This document shows positions 1 to 11,050 of a DNA stretch of 54,976 nt, piece after piece. This DNA comes from Paraperlucidibaca sp. (GTDB lineage Bacteria; Pseudomonadota; Gammaproteobacteria; Pseudomonadales; Moraxellaceae): NCBI GenBank assembly GCA_018066805.1, contig JAGPVX010000021.1, positions 1 through 54,976 on the forward strand, given 5' to 3'. The position numbers and the translations under genes were made by a program. Under the pieces are notes generated by a model. That model saw only the letters and a list, made by a program, of their open reading frames with translations, searched no databases and was not told the DNA's origin. Numbering within the stretch: position 1 is the stretch's first letter; each line of letters opens with the position of its first letter.

Positions 1-804
1 CGCCACGTTAATCACAAGGCCAGCGCAGACGCGCCATTGCAACTACGCAGCTTGCTAACCCAACGCGCGGCACTGAATGTGCCCAATCAACGCATCGAGG
101 CACAAAGACCGGCCCACGACCCAAGCCAAGGCCACGGCACAGCCCGAGTCAGTATTGGCGCAGGTTATGACGACAAAGCCTACGCACTTTTAGCGTTTCG
201 CCCGGCCTATCACGATTGGCTAGACAGCACGGCTGGCTATCGCGCTGGCGCCCGCATCGACTTCCTCAGCGGCAGCTTGCGCGCCGATAATGATGGCCTG
301 CACATCGAGCAATTTACCGTGGTTGGCATCGATTCATTAGCACCAATAAACGCGCTCAGCTCGCCGCTGTCGTGGTCAGTTCGCCTCGGTGCTGATCGCC
401 GCTTGAGTGATGAGCATATTGCTCGCGCCGATCGCCAACGCCACTCTGCGACAACATTCGAAGGTGGTGGCGGTATCGGCTGGGGCGTTGGCAATGCACT
501 GTGCTATAGCCAATCGCATAGTCGTCTGCAAGGTGGCTCAGCTTTGAGCGATGGCTGGGAAGCAAGCACCGGCCTACGCTCTGGCTGCACCGGCGGTGTC
601 ATTGCCGACTCAGGCCGTGAACTGCGCTGGCTAGTCGATGTGAAAAATCTCTACGCCTATCCAGCCAAGCGTGTAGACCACGAGTTGCGCAGCGGCCTGC
701 AATGGTCCTATGAGCGCAATCAAGCCATTGAATTCAGCCTCAATCGCGAATGGCGCGCCGATGCATTGAGCACTATTAGCTTGCAATGGCATCGCTATTT
801 TTGA
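1..804 (+). CDS. DUF4105/Lnb-type envelope protein, C-terminal part (5' end outside window)
   Basis: The reading frame is open from the first base, so only the last ~267 residues of a longer protein are visible. The stretch carrying RPAYHDWLD, GYRAGARIDFL and later SLAPINALSSPLSW matches my recollection of the C-terminal domain (DUF7840-like) of DUF4105 proteins, whose N-terminal part is a periplasmic Lnb-like domain. The remainder alternates polar and hydrophobic residues and ends WHRYF, with a terminal Phe as in many outer-membrane beta-barrels. I infer an envelope location. The catalytic N-terminal half is not in the window, so activity cannot be judged. Family assignment is from motif memory. 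Confidence 0.62.
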   Translation, partial: RHVNHKASADAPLQLRSLLTQRAALNVPNQRIEAQRPAHDPSQGHGTARVSIGAGYDDKAYALLAFRPAYHDWLDSTAGYRAGARIDFLSGSLRADNDGLHIEQFTVVGIDSLAPINALSSPLSWSVRLGADRRLSDEHIARADRQRHSATTFEGGGGIGWGVGNALCYSQSHSRLQGGSALSDGWEASTGLRSGCTGGVIADSGRELRWLVDVKNLYAYPAKRVDHELRSGLQWSYERNQAIEFSLNREWRADALSTISLQWHRYF

Positions 805-876
805 TTCGCGGCCAAATCAGATACCATATCGCCCAGCCATTTGGCCTCCCACACCCAATAACCCCATAGGTTTTTT

Positions 877-1359
877 ATGCAAATTGCTCAAGACAGCGTC
901 GCGCTCATCGACTACACACTCACCAACGATGCCGGCGATGTCATCGACAGCTCAAAAGGCGGCGAACCACTCGCCTACTTGCACGGCCACAGCAACATCA
1001 TCCCAGGCTTGGAAAATGCCTTGGTTGGTAAAGTCGTTGGTGACAGCTTAAAAGTCAGCGTTGAACCAGCTGAAGGCTACGGCGAACTGAACCCAGAGTT
1101 GCTCGAAACTGTGCCGCGCAACCTGTTCCAAGGTGTCGACAACATCGAAGTTGGCATGCAATTCCAAGCGCAAACTGCGCAAGGCATGCAGGTCATCACT
1201 GTGAAAGCAGTCGATGGTGAAGAAGTCACCGTCGATGGCAACCACCCATTAGCCGGCCAAACGCTGCACTTCGACGTCACCGTGACTGAAGTTCGCGCTG
1301 CATCGGCTGAAGAGCTAGAGCACGGCCATGTTCATGGCGCTGGTGGTCACCACCACTGA
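877..1359 (+). CDS. slyD: FKBP-type peptidyl-prolyl isomerase SlyD
   Basis: Cytoplasmic prolyl isomerase and chaperone that also binds nickel and other metals. The 160-residue protein has the split FKBP domain (about 1-70 and 130-147), including the motif GHSNIIPGLENAL. The insert-in-flap chaperone domain lies between (about 71-128). The C-terminus is His-rich (six His in the last 13 residues), a shorter version of the E. coli SlyD metal-binding tail. The ATG is preceded by a weak TAGG ribosome site. A strong terminator follows 30 bp after the stop, so this looks like a single-gene unit. Confidence in the family is high; the short tail suggests reduced metal capacity, which is inference. Confidence 0.93.
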   Translation: MQIAQDSVALIDYTLTNDAGDVIDSSKGGEPLAYLHGHSNIIPGLENALVGKVVGDSLKVSVEPAEGYGELNPELLETVPRNLFQGVDNIEVGMQFQAQTAQGMQVITVKAVDGEEVTVDGNHPLAGQTLHFDVTVTEVRAASAEELEHGHVHGAGGHHH

Positions 1360-1390
1360 GTTAGGTCTTAGCTAGAATTTAGCGCCTAAG

Positions 1391-1420
1391 CAAAACGCCC
1401 CGATCATCGGGGCGTTTTTG
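1391..1420. terminator. Rho-independent terminator after slyD
   Basis: A perfect GC-rich stem (AACGCCCCGAT paired with ATCGGGGCGTT) is flanked by A-rich sequence on the left and a T run on the right. It can act for slyD on the plus strand and for the convergent hydrolase gene on the minus strand. Confidence 0.9.
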
Positions 1421-1436
1421 TTTCTGCACGTGATGG

Positions 1437-2381
1437 CTACTTCAAGCCTGTGGCAAAATCATTAATCTCCTTCACCACCCGCGCCGTTTGCGTGTGATGT
1501 GGCGCATGGCCTGTATGCGCTAGCAACCCCACTTTCGCCTGCTTAATCACTGGCAATACACGCCGGCCATGGTTCCAGTACGGCACCAAAATATCATCCT
1601 CACCGTGGATGATCAGCAATGGCTGCTTCACTTGATCATAGAGCGGACTCAGCACCTGCATATATTCGTTGAGTTGGTTCATGTCGCGCACATTGCGCTG
1701 AAATGTCGCTGGTCGTAACGCCAAAGCCACCGCGGCACGATCTAAATGCCCCTCTGGCATGGTGTCAGGCGTGAACACTTCCTGCACATTATTCGCCAAC
1801 ACTAATGAACCCATTGGATATACCAGCGTCCAAGCAAACAATGGCCCAATGAGCGGCTTATCGCCGATCTCATAAGTCCAATTCAAAGGTCCTGCCCAAT
1901 GCCCTGCCACACCGCTGAGCAAGATGCCACCGCTAATGCGCTCAGGAAATTTCACCATCGCCGCCATCACCACTGAGCCTGCCCAAGAATGACCTAAGAC
2001 CAGTGGCTTTTTCACACCCAACTCTGCCGAGGCTTTCAGCAATAGGTCTGCTACAGCGGCTGGATCAAACCACGCGTCATCCGCTGGCGCTTGGCTGTGG
2101 CCATAACCCGGGCGATCAAAGGCGATAACGCGATGCGTTTTAGCCAGCTCCGGCAATATGCTGCTAGTGAACTCCTGCAAATTTGAACTGGCACCATGAA
2201 CGAGAATAATGCCCGGCCCTTCCCCAGCAATGACATAGTGCAGGCGAATGCCATCTACCGTGATGAACTGCCCAATCGGCGGATGCTCACGCTCTAGCCA
2301 CCATTGGCCAATACCCGTCCACAGCATCAAGCCAATAATAATGGCGGCTAATAATGTAAAAAATCCAGAAAATACAGACAT
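1437..2381 (-). CDS. Membrane-anchored alpha/beta hydrolase
   Basis: Serine hydrolase of the alpha/beta fold; the substrate cannot be read from the sequence. Residues 5-25 form one hydrophobic segment (signal anchor), then a lid-containing hydrolase domain. Visible motifs are the oxyanion-region VHGASS (61-66), the nucleophile elbow GHSWAG with Ser132, an acid in GEDD (near 262) and His292 in HTGHAPHH. I chose the ATG at 2381 because GAGGG lies seven bases upstream. A TTG five codons earlier is possible but lacks a site. It stands alone, convergent with slyD. Resemblance is to the general epoxide hydrolase/haloperoxidase-like group; no specific function is claimed. Confidence 0.8.
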   Translation of the reverse strand: MSVFSGFFTLLAAIIIGLMLWTGIGQWWLEREHPPIGQFITVDGIRLHYVIAGEGPGIILVHGASSNLQEFTSSILPELAKTHRVIAFDRPGYGHSQAPADDAWFDPAAVADLLLKASAELGVKKPLVLGHSWAGSVVMAAMVKFPERISGGILLSGVAGHWAGPLNWTYEIGDKPLIGPLFAWTLVYPMGSLVLANNVQEVFTPDTMPEGHLDRAAVALALRPATFQRNVRDMNQLNEYMQVLSPLYDQVKQPLLIIHGEDDILVPYWNHGRRVLPVIKQAKVGLLAHTGHAPHHTQTARVVKEINDFATGLK

Positions 2382-2470
2382 GCACGCCCTCAACACAATC
2401 GATCATTACTGCTTAGTCACGCAATGGCGGTGAGTATTACACGCCGCAGATTATTCAATGCGCAGAAACG

Positions 2471-2505
2471 AAAAAGCCCGCTTAAACATGAGGCTTAAGC
2501 GGGCT
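2471..2505 (-). terminator. Terminator copy 1, downstream of the TRL gene
   Basis: Hairpin with stem AGCCCGCTTAA / TTAAGCGGGCT and an 8-9 nt loop. On the minus strand a T run follows, so it terminates the TRL-family gene. The 35-bp core is identical to the hairpin at 2972-3006. Confidence 0.85.
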
Positions 2506-2570
2506 CTCGAAACATGCCTAAAGGAGCACTTACTCAGAAGCAATCACTCGTAAATGCTCCCCGTAATTAT

Positions 2571-2888
2571 TTAGGAGCCAGTCACTAACGTACAGAAGCG
2601 GCCATAAGCACCTAAGAGCGAAAATGAGTCATAGCTCACAGACGATACTTTAGTGATGTTGGCGCTACGCTTTGCTTTTTCAATGGACGCATCGCCGAAA
2701 GCAAACAGACCCAATAGGCTGGTTGCACAGCTTGTGCCCTGCTTATTGGCTGCTTCGTTTTCTGTGGCCATGATAGGCGCACGAACATTGGTATATACCA
2801 AGCCCAATGTTGGCGTAGCAACTGCTACACAACCCGACAAGCTAGCCGTCAGTGCCGCAGCAGCAGCAATTTTTTTAATTAAATGCAT
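2571..2888 (-). CDS. TRL-like family lipoprotein
   Basis: Small (105 aa) predicted lipoprotein. Residues 1-19 form a signal peptide ending in a lipobox LSGC (Cys20). The mature part contains GLVYTNVRAPIMAT, then CATSLLGLFAFGDASIEKAKR, and ends with LLGAYGRFCTLVTG. This pattern matches the TRL-like (tRNA-associated locus) family of short surface or envelope proteins, whose function is unknown. It is an independent unit: a promoter candidate lies in its 5' region and a terminator sits on each side, both identical copies. No obvious partner gene adjoins it. Confidence 0.75.
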   Translation of the reverse strand: MHLIKKIAAAAALTASLSGCVAVATPTLGLVYTNVRAPIMATENEAANKQGTSCATSLLGLFAFGDASIEKAKRSANITKVSSVSYDSFSLLGAYGRFCTLVTGS

Positions 2889-2929
2889 TATATTTTTTCC
2901 ATGAAGTCACGACCTTGTGACCTCTAGGA

Positions 2930-2958
2930 ATCTAATAAATGTTTAGGTATGGGGTCAA
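2930..2958 (-). promoter_or_regulatory. Candidate promoter of the TRL lipoprotein gene
   Basis: Read on the minus strand, TTGACC (2953-2958) and TTAGAT (2930-2935) are separated by 17 bp. The -10 match is weak (3 of 6). A small dyad, GTCAC-N6-GTGAC (2906-2921), lies in the predicted leader. It sits between the sucD terminator and the TRL start, so the gene need not depend on read-through. Confidence 0.35.
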
Positions 2959-2971
2959 CACCGCTTGGACA

Positions 2972-3006
2972 AAAAAGCCCGCTTAAACATGAGGCTTAAG
3001 CGGGCT
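2972..3006 (-). terminator. Terminator copy 2, downstream of sucD
   Basis: Same hairpin as at 2471-2505, identical over 35 bp, with a T run on the minus strand. It closes the sdh-suc gene block 22 bp after the sucD stop. Confidence 0.88.
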
Positions 3007-3027
3007 TTGGCTTTGCAGACTTAAAGC

Positions 3028-3906
3028 TTATTTCCAGCCAGTCAACTCAGCAATGGCCGCACCCAGCATCGCTGGGTTCGACACGGTTTTTACACCAGCA
3101 GCTTCTAGCGCAGCAAACTTCTCATCCGCTGTGCCTTTACCACCAGAAATGATGGCACCGGCATGGCCCATGCGCTTGCCTGGAGGTGCAGTAACACCGG
3201 CAATGTATGATGCGACAGGTTTGGTAACATGCGCTTTGATAAACTCAGCAGCTTCTTCTTCAGCCGAACCGCCAATCTCGCCAACCATGATGATGGCTTC
3301 GGTTTGCGGGTCGTTTTGGAATAGCTCCAAAGCATCGATAAAGGTCATGCCTGGGATTGGATCACCACCAATACCGATGCAGGTTGACTGGCCAAAGCCT
3401 AGGTCAGTGGTCTGCTTCACGGCTTCATAGGTCAATGTGCCGGAACGCGACACGATGCCTACTTTGCCTGGCAAGTGAATGTGACCGGGCATGATGCCGA
3501 TTTTGCATTCGCCTGGCGTGATGATGCCGGGGCAGTTTGGCCCGATTAAGCGCACACCGCCTTTACGCACGATGTACTCTTTCACGAACAGCATGTCGAT
3601 GGTTGGCACGCCTTCGGTGATACACACCACCAGCTCAATGCCAGCATCGACAGCTTCTAAAATCGAGTCTTTAGCAAAAGCGGCTGGCACATAAATTACG
3701 GTCGCCGTAGCACCGGTTTTCTCAACGGCTTCGCGCACAGTATCAAATACTGGCAGACCCAAATGCGTTGTGCCGCCCTTACCAGGCGTAACACCACCGA
3801 CCATTTGCGTGCCATAAGCAATCGACTGCTCGCTGTGTAAAGTGCCTTGCGAGCCAGTAAAGCCTTGGCAGATCACTTTCGTATCTTTGTTGATCAGAAC
3901 ACTCAT
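3028..3906 (-). CDS. sucD: Succinyl-CoA synthetase, alpha subunit
   Basis: Catalyses the reversible substrate-level phosphorylation step succinyl-CoA + NDP + Pi to succinate + CoA + NTP with SucC in the TCA cycle (cytoplasm). The 292-residue length is typical. Seen: the CoA-binding Rossmann motif GFTGSQGT (15-22), GPNCPG (122-127) and the phospho-histidine loop GHAG with His248. Only two bases separate it from the sucC stop, so the pair is co-translated. It is the last gene of the TCA block and is followed by a strong terminator. Confidence 0.97.
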   Translation of the reverse strand: MSVLINKDTKVICQGFTGSQGTLHSEQSIAYGTQMVGGVTPGKGGTTHLGLPVFDTVREAVEKTGATATVIYVPAAFAKDSILEAVDAGIELVVCITEGVPTIDMLFVKEYIVRKGGVRLIGPNCPGIITPGECKIGIMPGHIHLPGKVGIVSRSGTLTYEAVKQTTDLGFGQSTCIGIGGDPIPGMTFIDALELFQNDPQTEAIIMVGEIGGSAEEEAAEFIKAHVTKPVASYIAGVTAPPGKRMGHAGAIISGGKGTADEKFAALEAAGVKTVSNPAMLGAAIAELTGWK

Positions 3907-3908
3907 GC

Positions 3909-5072
3909 TCAGGCTCCCACAGCTTTAACAACGAGCTCGCCTGCTTCATCGAGCGAGGCGGCCGGAATAATATTGAGTCCGCTTTCACGCAGCTTTTGCG
4001 CGCCTAGGTCGGCATTGTTGCCTTCCAAACGAACCACCACTGGCACTTTCACGCCAACTTCTTTCACTGCGCCAATGATGCCTTCAGCAATCATGTCGCA
4101 ACGAACGATGCCGCCGAAAATATTGACCAGAACTGCCGCCACTGAATCATCTGACAAGATGATTTTGAAAGCCTCAGTCACGCGCTCTTTGGTCGCACCG
4201 CCGCCAACATCTAAGAAGTTAGCAGGCTGGCCGCCTTTGAGCTTGATCAAATCCATGGTTGCCATGGCCAAACCAGCGCCATTGACCATGCAGCCGATAT
4301 TGCCTTCGAGGGCAACGTAGTTCAGCTCCCACTCAGCGGCACGGCGCTCACGCTCGTCATCTTGCGATGGGTCGTACATGGCTTTGAGTTTGGGATGACG
4401 GCCAAGCGCGTTGGAGTCGATAACGATCTTCGCGTCCAAGCAGTGCAAGTTGCCTTCATTGGTGATGACCAGCGGGTTGATTTCCAACAGCGCCAGATCA
4501 AGATCAGTGAACATCTTGCCTAAGCCCATGAAGATCTTCACGAACTGCTTCACTTGATTGCTATCTAGACCAAGCTTGTAAGCCAACTCACGGCCTTGGA
4601 AGGCTTGTGGACCGACCAATGGATCAATGGCTGCAGTGAGAATTTTCTCAGGTGTTTCGTGAGCAATTTTCTCAATATCCACACCGCCTTCTGTTGAAGC
4701 CATGAAGACAATGCGGCGTGTGGCGCGATCGACCACTGCACCTAAGTACAACTCTTTATCGATGTCGGTGCATGTTTCGACGAGAATCTTCGAGACCGGC
4801 TGACCTTTGGCATCTGTTTGGTAAGTCACTAAACGCGTGCCTAGTTGCTCGCGGGCAAAGGCCTCTACCTCATCCAGCGTCTTAACTAATTTCACGCCAC
4901 CGGCCTTACCGCGACCGCCTGCGTGAACTTGGGCTTTAACCACCCAAACATCGCCACCGATACGCTCAGCAGCAGCGCGGGCTTCTTCCGGTGTTGAGGC
5001 TGCGAAGCCTTTGGATACCGGCAGACCATAGTCGGCAAACAGTTGCTTGCCTTGATACTCGTGCAGATTCAT
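3909..5072 (-). CDS. sucC: Succinyl-CoA synthetase, beta subunit
   Basis: Nucleotide-binding subunit partnering SucD. The 387-residue ATP-grasp protein starts [12 protein letters not shown], the standard N-terminus. It has the glycine loop [13 protein letters not shown] (51-63), the acidic metal/nucleotide segment LLEINPL, and the C-terminal CoA-ligase region with [11 protein letters not shown]. The start is the only plausible ATG, although its ribosome site is weak. The gap to lpd upstream is 116 bp and contains a hairpin, so sucCD may be expressed partly separately from the dehydrogenase genes. Confidence 0.97.
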   Translation of the reverse strand: MNLHEYQGKQLFADYGLPVSKGFAASTPEEARAAAERIGGDVWVVKAQVHAGGRGKAGGVKLVKTLDEVEAFAREQLGTRLVTYQTDAKGQPVSKILVETCTDIDKELYLGAVVDRATRRIVFMASTEGGVDIEKIAHETPEKILTAAIDPLVGPQAFQGRELAYKLGLDSNQVKQFVKIFMGLGKMFTDLDLALLEINPLVITNEGNLHCLDAKIVIDSNALGRHPKLKAMYDPSQDDERERRAAEWELNYVALEGNIGCMVNGAGLAMATMDLIKLKGGQPANFLDVGGGATKERVTEAFKIILSDDSVAAVLVNIFGGIVRCDMIAEGIIGAVKEVGVKVPVVVRLEGNNADLGAQKLRESGLNIIPAASLDEAGELVVKAVGA

Positions 5073-5160
5073 CGTGAGATCACCACTCGTTGTGTTTGAC
5101 CTAGCAGGGCTACTACTAAGCTTTTGCCCGCCGAGAATGCGTCATTCTGGCGGAAATGAA

Positions 5161-5179
5161 CCGGGGCCTTGCGGCCCCG
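5161..5179 (-). other. Intercistronic hairpin between lpd and sucC
   Basis: Short GC-rich stem (CGGGGCC / GGCCCCG) with a four-base loop just after the lpd stop. No T run follows on the minus strand, so it looks more like an mRNA-stability or attenuation element than a complete terminator. Confidence 0.45.
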
Positions 5180-5188
5180 ATAAGTCTA

Positions 5189-6631
<1,443 letters not shown>

Positions 6632-6641
6632 CTAAATAATT

Positions 6642-6659
6642 GAGCCGACGAATCGGCTC
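6642..6659 (-). other. Intercistronic hairpin between sucB and lpd
   Basis: Seven-bp stem GAGCCGA / TCGGCTC. On the transcribed (minus) strand the loop is TTCG, the extra-stable UUCG tetraloop. No T run follows directly. It probably stabilises the 3' end of the sucAB part of the mRNA or reduces read-through. Confidence 0.5.
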
Positions 6660-6673
6660 GCTGCAACAGTCGC

Positions 6674-7882
6674 TTAAATTTCCAGCAGCATGCGGGCCGG
6701 ATCTTCAATCAGTTCTTTAATGGCCACCAAGAAGCTCACGGCCTCTTTGCCATCAACCAAGCGATGGTCATAAGACACGGCCAAATACATCATCGGCAAA
6801 ATAACCACTTGGCCATTGACTGCCATCGGGCGATCTTGGATTTTGTGCATGCCCAAAATAGCCGTTTGTGGCGGGTTCAAAATGGGGGTGGATAGCAATG
6901 AACCGAAGACACCGCCATTGGAAATGGTGAAGGTGCCGCCGATCATGTCGTCCATGGAAAGCTTGCCATCACGGGCTTTTTTGCCAAAGCCCATGACGGT
7001 TTTTTCCACTTCCGCCAGGCTCATGTATTCGGCATTGCGCAGCACTGGCACAACCAAGCCGCGGTCTGATGATACCGCCACGCCAATGTCGTTATAGCCG
7101 TGATAAACAATGTCATGGCCATCGATGGAGGCGTTGACTGCTGGGAAGCGTTTCAGCGCCTCAACAGCGGCCTTCACAAAGAACGACATAAAGCCTAAGC
7201 GCACGCCGTGTACTTTCTCAAACTTGTCCACGTACTGCTTGCGCAGATCCATGATTGGCTTCATGTTGACTTCGTTAAAAGTCGTCAACATAGCAGTAGA
7301 TTGCTTAGCTTCGAGCAGGCGCTCGGCCACTTTGGCGCGCAAACGTGTCATTGGTACGCGTTTTTCAACACGCTCACCAACAGCTAAGGATACGGCAGGA
7401 GCAGGAGCAGCTGGTGCAGGAGCAGCTGGTGCAGGAGCGGCCGCAGCTGGTGCAGGAGCGGCTTTCGCGCCTTGCACATCGGCCTTAGTAACGCGACCGC
7501 CTTTGCCCGAGCCTTCAATGCTATCGAGCGATACGCCACTTTCAGCTGCCGCTTTACGAGCAGCAGGGCCAGCAGCGGCTGATGAAGTCGCGGCTGTGCT
7601 GGCGGCAGGTGCACTTGCTTCTGGAGCTGAAGCTGTAGCGGCAGCGCCCTCAGTAAATGTTGCTAAGGTTTCCTGCGAAAGAACGGTATCGCCTTCTTGC
7701 TTGAGTACATTGCTAATAACGCCATCGGCAGGTGCAAGCACTTCCAGTACTACTTTGTCGGTTTCAATATCGACAATTAGCTCATCGCGCTTCACCGCTT
7801 CGCCGGGCTTTTTATGCCAAGTAGCCACCGTGCCATCAGCTACAGACTCTGGGAATATCGGGGCTTTAATTTCCACACTCAT
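6674..7882 (-). CDS. sucB: Dihydrolipoyl succinyltransferase (E2 of 2-oxoglutarate dehydrogenase)
   Basis: Forms the core of the 2-oxoglutarate dehydrogenase complex and transfers succinyl from lipoamide to CoA. Domains in the 402 residues: lipoyl domain with Lys43 in ETDKVVLE; Ala/Pro linker; E1/E3-binding domain (about 104-138, [14 protein letters not shown] then [11 protein letters not shown]); a second Ala/Pro linker (about 140-165) built of imperfect repeats; catalytic domain ending with DHRLVDG (His373, Asp377). A single lipoyl domain fits SucB rather than the multi-lipoyl pyruvate AceF. An AAGGAAG ribosome site precedes the ATG. Confidence 0.96.
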   Translation of the reverse strand: MSVEIKAPIFPESVADGTVATWHKKPGEAVKRDELIVDIETDKVVLEVLAPADGVISNVLKQEGDTVLSQETLATFTEGAAATASAPEASAPAASTAATSSAAAGPAARKAAAESGVSLDSIEGSGKGGRVTKADVQGAKAAPAPAAAAPAPAAPAPAAPAPAVSLAVGERVEKRVPMTRLRAKVAERLLEAKQSTAMLTTFNEVNMKPIMDLRKQYVDKFEKVHGVRLGFMSFFVKAAVEALKRFPAVNASIDGHDIVYHGYNDIGVAVSSDRGLVVPVLRNAEYMSLAEVEKTVMGFGKKARDGKLSMDDMIGGTFTISNGGVFGSLLSTPILNPPQTAILGMHKIQDRPMAVNGQVVILPMMYLAVSYDHRLVDGKEAVSFLVAIKELIEDPARMLLEI

Positions 7883-7911
7883 GGTTATCTTCCTTATGAC
7901 TCGGCGGTTAG

Positions 7912-10752
7912 TTAGACGGTTTTACCGCCCAGGGCATCAGCGACTAATGCCGCCTGTTCTTTCGCATGCAAATACATCGATCCAACCGCGGGGGCGGCTG
8001 ATAGCGGGCGGCCAGCATAACGAATGCTTAACTCTGGCTGCCACTGGCGCACCACACGTTCTAAGTTATGACGAGTGTTGTACCACGCGCCTTGGTTCAT
8101 TGGCTCTTCTTGGCACCACACCACATCTTCGATATTGCTATAGGGCGCCAGGATTTCCAATAAACGCTTATCGGGGAATGGATAGAGCTGTTCGACACGA
8201 ACTACTGCAACTTCACTAAGATCCATTTCGCGACGTTTTTCGAGTATGTCGTAATAGACTTTACCGCCACATATCACCACACGCTTGACCTGCTTAGGAT
8301 CAATGGCATCGATTTCTGGCAACACCGTTTCAAAGCGGCCTTTTTCCAAAGACTCCAATGGCGATGTGGCCAGCTTATGACGCAGCAAGCTTTTCGGCGA
8401 CATGATAATCAGTGGCTTACGCAGCGGACGCACGGCTTGACGACGCAATAAGTGGAAGATTTGCGCTGGAGTCGAGGGCGTGCAAACCTGCATATTGTGC
8501 TCAGCGCACAGCTGCAAGAAGCGCTCAAGGCGAGCCGATGAATGCTCAGGGCCCTGACCTTCAAAGCCGTGCGGCAAGAGCATGGTTAGGCCGCATAAAC
8601 GCTCCCATTTGGTTTCACCGCTAGAGATGAACTGATCGATCACGACCTGCGCACCGTTAGCAAAGTCACCAAACTGCGCTTCCCAAATGATCAACGCACT
8701 TGGCGTTGTGGTCGCATAGCCATACTCAAATGCCAGCACAGCTTCTTCCGACAGCAGTGAGTCATAGAGCTCAAAGCGACGTGGCATGCTGCTAATTTGC
8801 TGCAGAGGCACAAATGGCTCGCTGTCCTTTTGGTTATATATAACCGCATGACGGTGTGAGAAGGTACCGCGACCAACGTCCTGTCCGGTAATGCGAATCA
8901 AGGTTTCGTCGTCGAGCAATGTGGCATAGGCCATTACTTCAGCCGCACCCCAGTTTAAATCGAGGTTGCCGGCCCACATACGCTGGCGATCATCGGCGAC
9001 TTTCTGCACTTGGCGCTGAATCACGAAGCCCTCGGGTACTTGCCCCAAGCGCTTACCGAGCTCAAGTAGCTTAGGCATCGGCACACCGGTATTCCAATCA
9101 TCGACCACGGGATGATTTAGGTACGGCGTCCAGTCCACGAATAGACTTTTATTAGGCTCAGTGACCAGCTGTTTAACGACGCTCTTACCAGCCTCTAATG
9201 CCTTTCTGTAGCGCTCAGATAGAGCATCAGACTCGCTAATGCTGACCACACCTTGCTCAGCTAAGTGCGCAGCATAAATCGCACGAGTAGTCGGCAAGCT
9301 ATTGATGACTTGATACATTTTCGGCTGTGTTGCAGACGGCTCATCGGCTTCGTTATGACCACGACGGCGATAACAGAACATGTCGATGACGACATCTTTC
9401 TGGAACTCCATACGGAAATCTAAAGCCATTTGCGTGACAAACAGCACCGCTTCTGGGTCGTCGCCGTTGACGTGGAAAATAGGTGGTTGCACCATCTTTG
9501 CCACGCCCGTGCAGTACTCAGTCGAGCGCGCATCATCGATACGACTGGTGGTAAAGCCAACTTGGTTATTAATCACGACATGGATGGTACCGCCCGTGCG
9601 ATAGCCGCGTGTTTGCGACATCTGGAAGGTTTCCATCACCACGCCTTGACCGGCAAACGCGGCATCGCCATGGATGCTAATTGGCAGCACAGAGCGACCG
9701 ACTCTATCGCCACGGCGGTCTTGACGCGCGCGCACCGAGCCCTCAACCACTGGCGATACAATTTCTAAGTGCGACGGGTTAAAAGCCAATGCCAAGTGCA
9801 TTTCGCCACCAGGCGTCATCACGTTTGATGAGTAGCCTTGGTGATATTTAACGTCGCCAGAGCCACTTTGGTTAAAAGTTTTACCCGCGAACTCATCGAA
9901 AAGATTAGTTGGCTTTTTACCTAAAATATTCACCAAAACGTTGAGACGGCCACGGTGTGCCATGCCGATAACGACTTCTTTGGTGTTGTAGCTACCAGCG
10001 CGCTGGATCAGCTCATCGATCATGGGAATCAGTGATTCGCCACCTTCTAGGCCGAAGCGTTTGGCGCCAGCAAATTTGGTGCCCAAGTACTTTTCTAGAC
10101 CTTCGGCTGCGGTGATTTGCTCAAGCAAATCCTTTTTGATTTCAGTCGAAAAGCCGGGCTGGCCACGCTTGCCTTCTAAGCGCTGCTGAATCCAACGCTT
10201 TTGCACGGTATCAACAATGTGCATGTACTCAATGCCGATGCTGCCGCAATAAATCGCGTTCATGGCATCGACCATTTCACGCAGCGTGCATTCATCCTTA
10301 CCGATGGCTAGGTTGCCGGTCTGAAACACGGTATCCATATCGGCGAGTGATAAGCCATGGCTAGCAATGTCTAAGTCGGCAACCGCTGGGCGTGGCATGA
10401 GACCGAGAGGGTCAAGTTTGGCTTGCTGATGACCACGGTTACGATAGCCGGCAATAAGCTGCAGCACACCCACTTGACGTCGGTCGTGACCACTGCTCAC
10501 GCTGCCTGTTGGCGCGGGGCGCGAACGGCTACTGTTTTTAGCGAGAAGTAAAAATTGTTCCCGCACGCCTTTGTGCGGGGTGTCGATGCTTACGCCGTCG
10601 ACACGGGGAAGTTTTTCAAAATAACTGCGCCAGTCTTCCGGCACGTCATTGGGGGCTACAAGGTATTGCTCGTACAGCTCTTCAACATAGGCGGCGTTTT
10701 CGGCAGAGAGTTGAGAGGAGTTCAACTGCCGTAGCATCTGGCCTTCTTGCAT
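7912..10752 (-). CDS. sucA: 2-oxoglutarate dehydrogenase E1
   Basis: Thiamine-diphosphate enzyme that decarboxylates 2-oxoglutarate and succinylates the SucB lipoyl group. I set the start at the ATG at 10752, giving 946 residues: [20 protein letters not shown] aligns with the usual SucA N-terminus, which recruits the complex core. An in-frame extension of 27 codons upstream is not family-like. Seen: [11 protein letters not shown], the TPP-binding region [11 protein letters not shown], the NNQVGFTTS segment, and [12 protein letters not shown]. The next gene, sucB, starts 29 bp downstream. Upstream leader hairpins are listed separately. Confidence 0.96.
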   Translation of the reverse strand: MQEGQMLRQLNSSQLSAENAAYVEELYEQYLVAPNDVPEDWRSYFEKLPRVDGVSIDTPHKGVREQFLLLAKNSSRSRPAPTGSVSSGHDRRQVGVLQLIAGYRNRGHQQAKLDPLGLMPRPAVADLDIASHGLSLADMDTVFQTGNLAIGKDECTLREMVDAMNAIYCGSIGIEYMHIVDTVQKRWIQQRLEGKRGQPGFSTEIKKDLLEQITAAEGLEKYLGTKFAGAKRFGLEGGESLIPMIDELIQRAGSYNTKEVVIGMAHRGRLNVLVNILGKKPTNLFDEFAGKTFNQSGSGDVKYHQGYSSNVMTPGGEMHLALAFNPSHLEIVSPVVEGSVRARQDRRGDRVGRSVLPISIHGDAAFAGQGVVMETFQMSQTRGYRTGGTIHVVINNQVGFTTSRIDDARSTEYCTGVAKMVQPPIFHVNGDDPEAVLFVTQMALDFRMEFQKDVVIDMFCYRRRGHNEADEPSATQPKMYQVINSLPTTRAIYAAHLAEQGVVSISESDALSERYRKALEAGKSVVKQLVTEPNKSLFVDWTPYLNHPVVDDWNTGVPMPKLLELGKRLGQVPEGFVIQRQVQKVADDRQRMWAGNLDLNWGAAEVMAYATLLDDETLIRITGQDVGRGTFSHRHAVIYNQKDSEPFVPLQQISSMPRRFELYDSLLSEEAVLAFEYGYATTTPSALIIWEAQFGDFANGAQVVIDQFISSGETKWERLCGLTMLLPHGFEGQGPEHSSARLERFLQLCAEHNMQVCTPSTPAQIFHLLRRQAVRPLRKPLIIMSPKSLLRHKLATSPLESLEKGRFETVLPEIDAIDPKQVKRVVICGGKVYYDILEKRREMDLSEVAVVRVEQLYPFPDKRLLEILAPYSNIEDVVWCQEEPMNQGAWYNTRHNLERVVRQWQPELSIRYAGRPLSAAPAVGSMYLHAKEQAALVADALGGKTV

Positions 10753-10825
10753 GATGATTTTCCCAAGCGGAGGTGCGCAAGGCGATTGGCACGATGGATA
10801 ACCGCCGCCCTCCTTTGACTGTCCC

Positions 10826-10880
10826 CGTAGCACCCTTTTAGGGCACTACGACCCACACATAAGCGCTATGTTAAGCGCTT
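10826..10880 (-). promoter_or_regulatory. Two leader hairpins upstream of sucA
   Basis: The 298-bp gap between sdhB and sucA holds two dyads. One is CGTAG..CCCT / AGGG..CTACG around an AAAA loop (10826-10850, two mismatched pairs). The other is a perfect AAGCGCT-N6-AGCGCTT (10861-10880). Together with the sdhB terminator they imply that sucA has its own promoter and a structured leader. I could not pick a convincing -35/-10 pair. Confidence 0.4.
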
Positions 10881-10992
10881 TTATGTATAAACCGCGTGAA
10901 GCAGTCTAGCGCGAATACTCGAGAGGATAAACCACTACCAAAGTGTGATTGCAGTTAATTCCGACTAAATGCGAGCGCGACTCATTAAAATA

Positions 10993-11030
10993 AAAAAAGG
11001 CTCTGCCGAGGGTATCGACAGAGCCTTTTT
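10993..11030 (-). terminator. Rho-independent terminator after sdhB
   Basis: Perfect 12-bp stem AAAAAGGCTCTG / CAGAGCCTTTTT with a 13-14 nt loop, 21 bp beyond the sdhB stop. The T run lies on the minus strand, so it separates sdhCDAB from sucAB-lpd-sucCD, at least in part. Confidence 0.9.
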
Positions 11031-11050
11031 AGAACCGCCAACTGTTGGCT

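Noticed and set aside
2653-2904. Plus-strand frame opposite the TRL gene
   Set aside because: No ribosome site or family motif; the minus-strand lipoprotein has a clear lipobox and TRL pattern.
7378-7450. Apparent short tandem repeats
   Set aside because: They encode the second flexible Ala/Pro linker of SucB, a normal feature of E2 proteins.
7110-8219. Long plus-strand open frame (369 codons) opposite sucB and the end of sucA
   Set aside because: It is an antisense shadow created by the Ala/Pro-rich sucB codons; its translation is low-complexity Ala/Gly with no family motif, and sucB is certain.
10753-10833. In-frame 27-codon extension of sucA
   Set aside because: The added residues (SKEGGGYPS and so on) are not SucA-like, and the ATG at 10752 restores the standard N-terminus.
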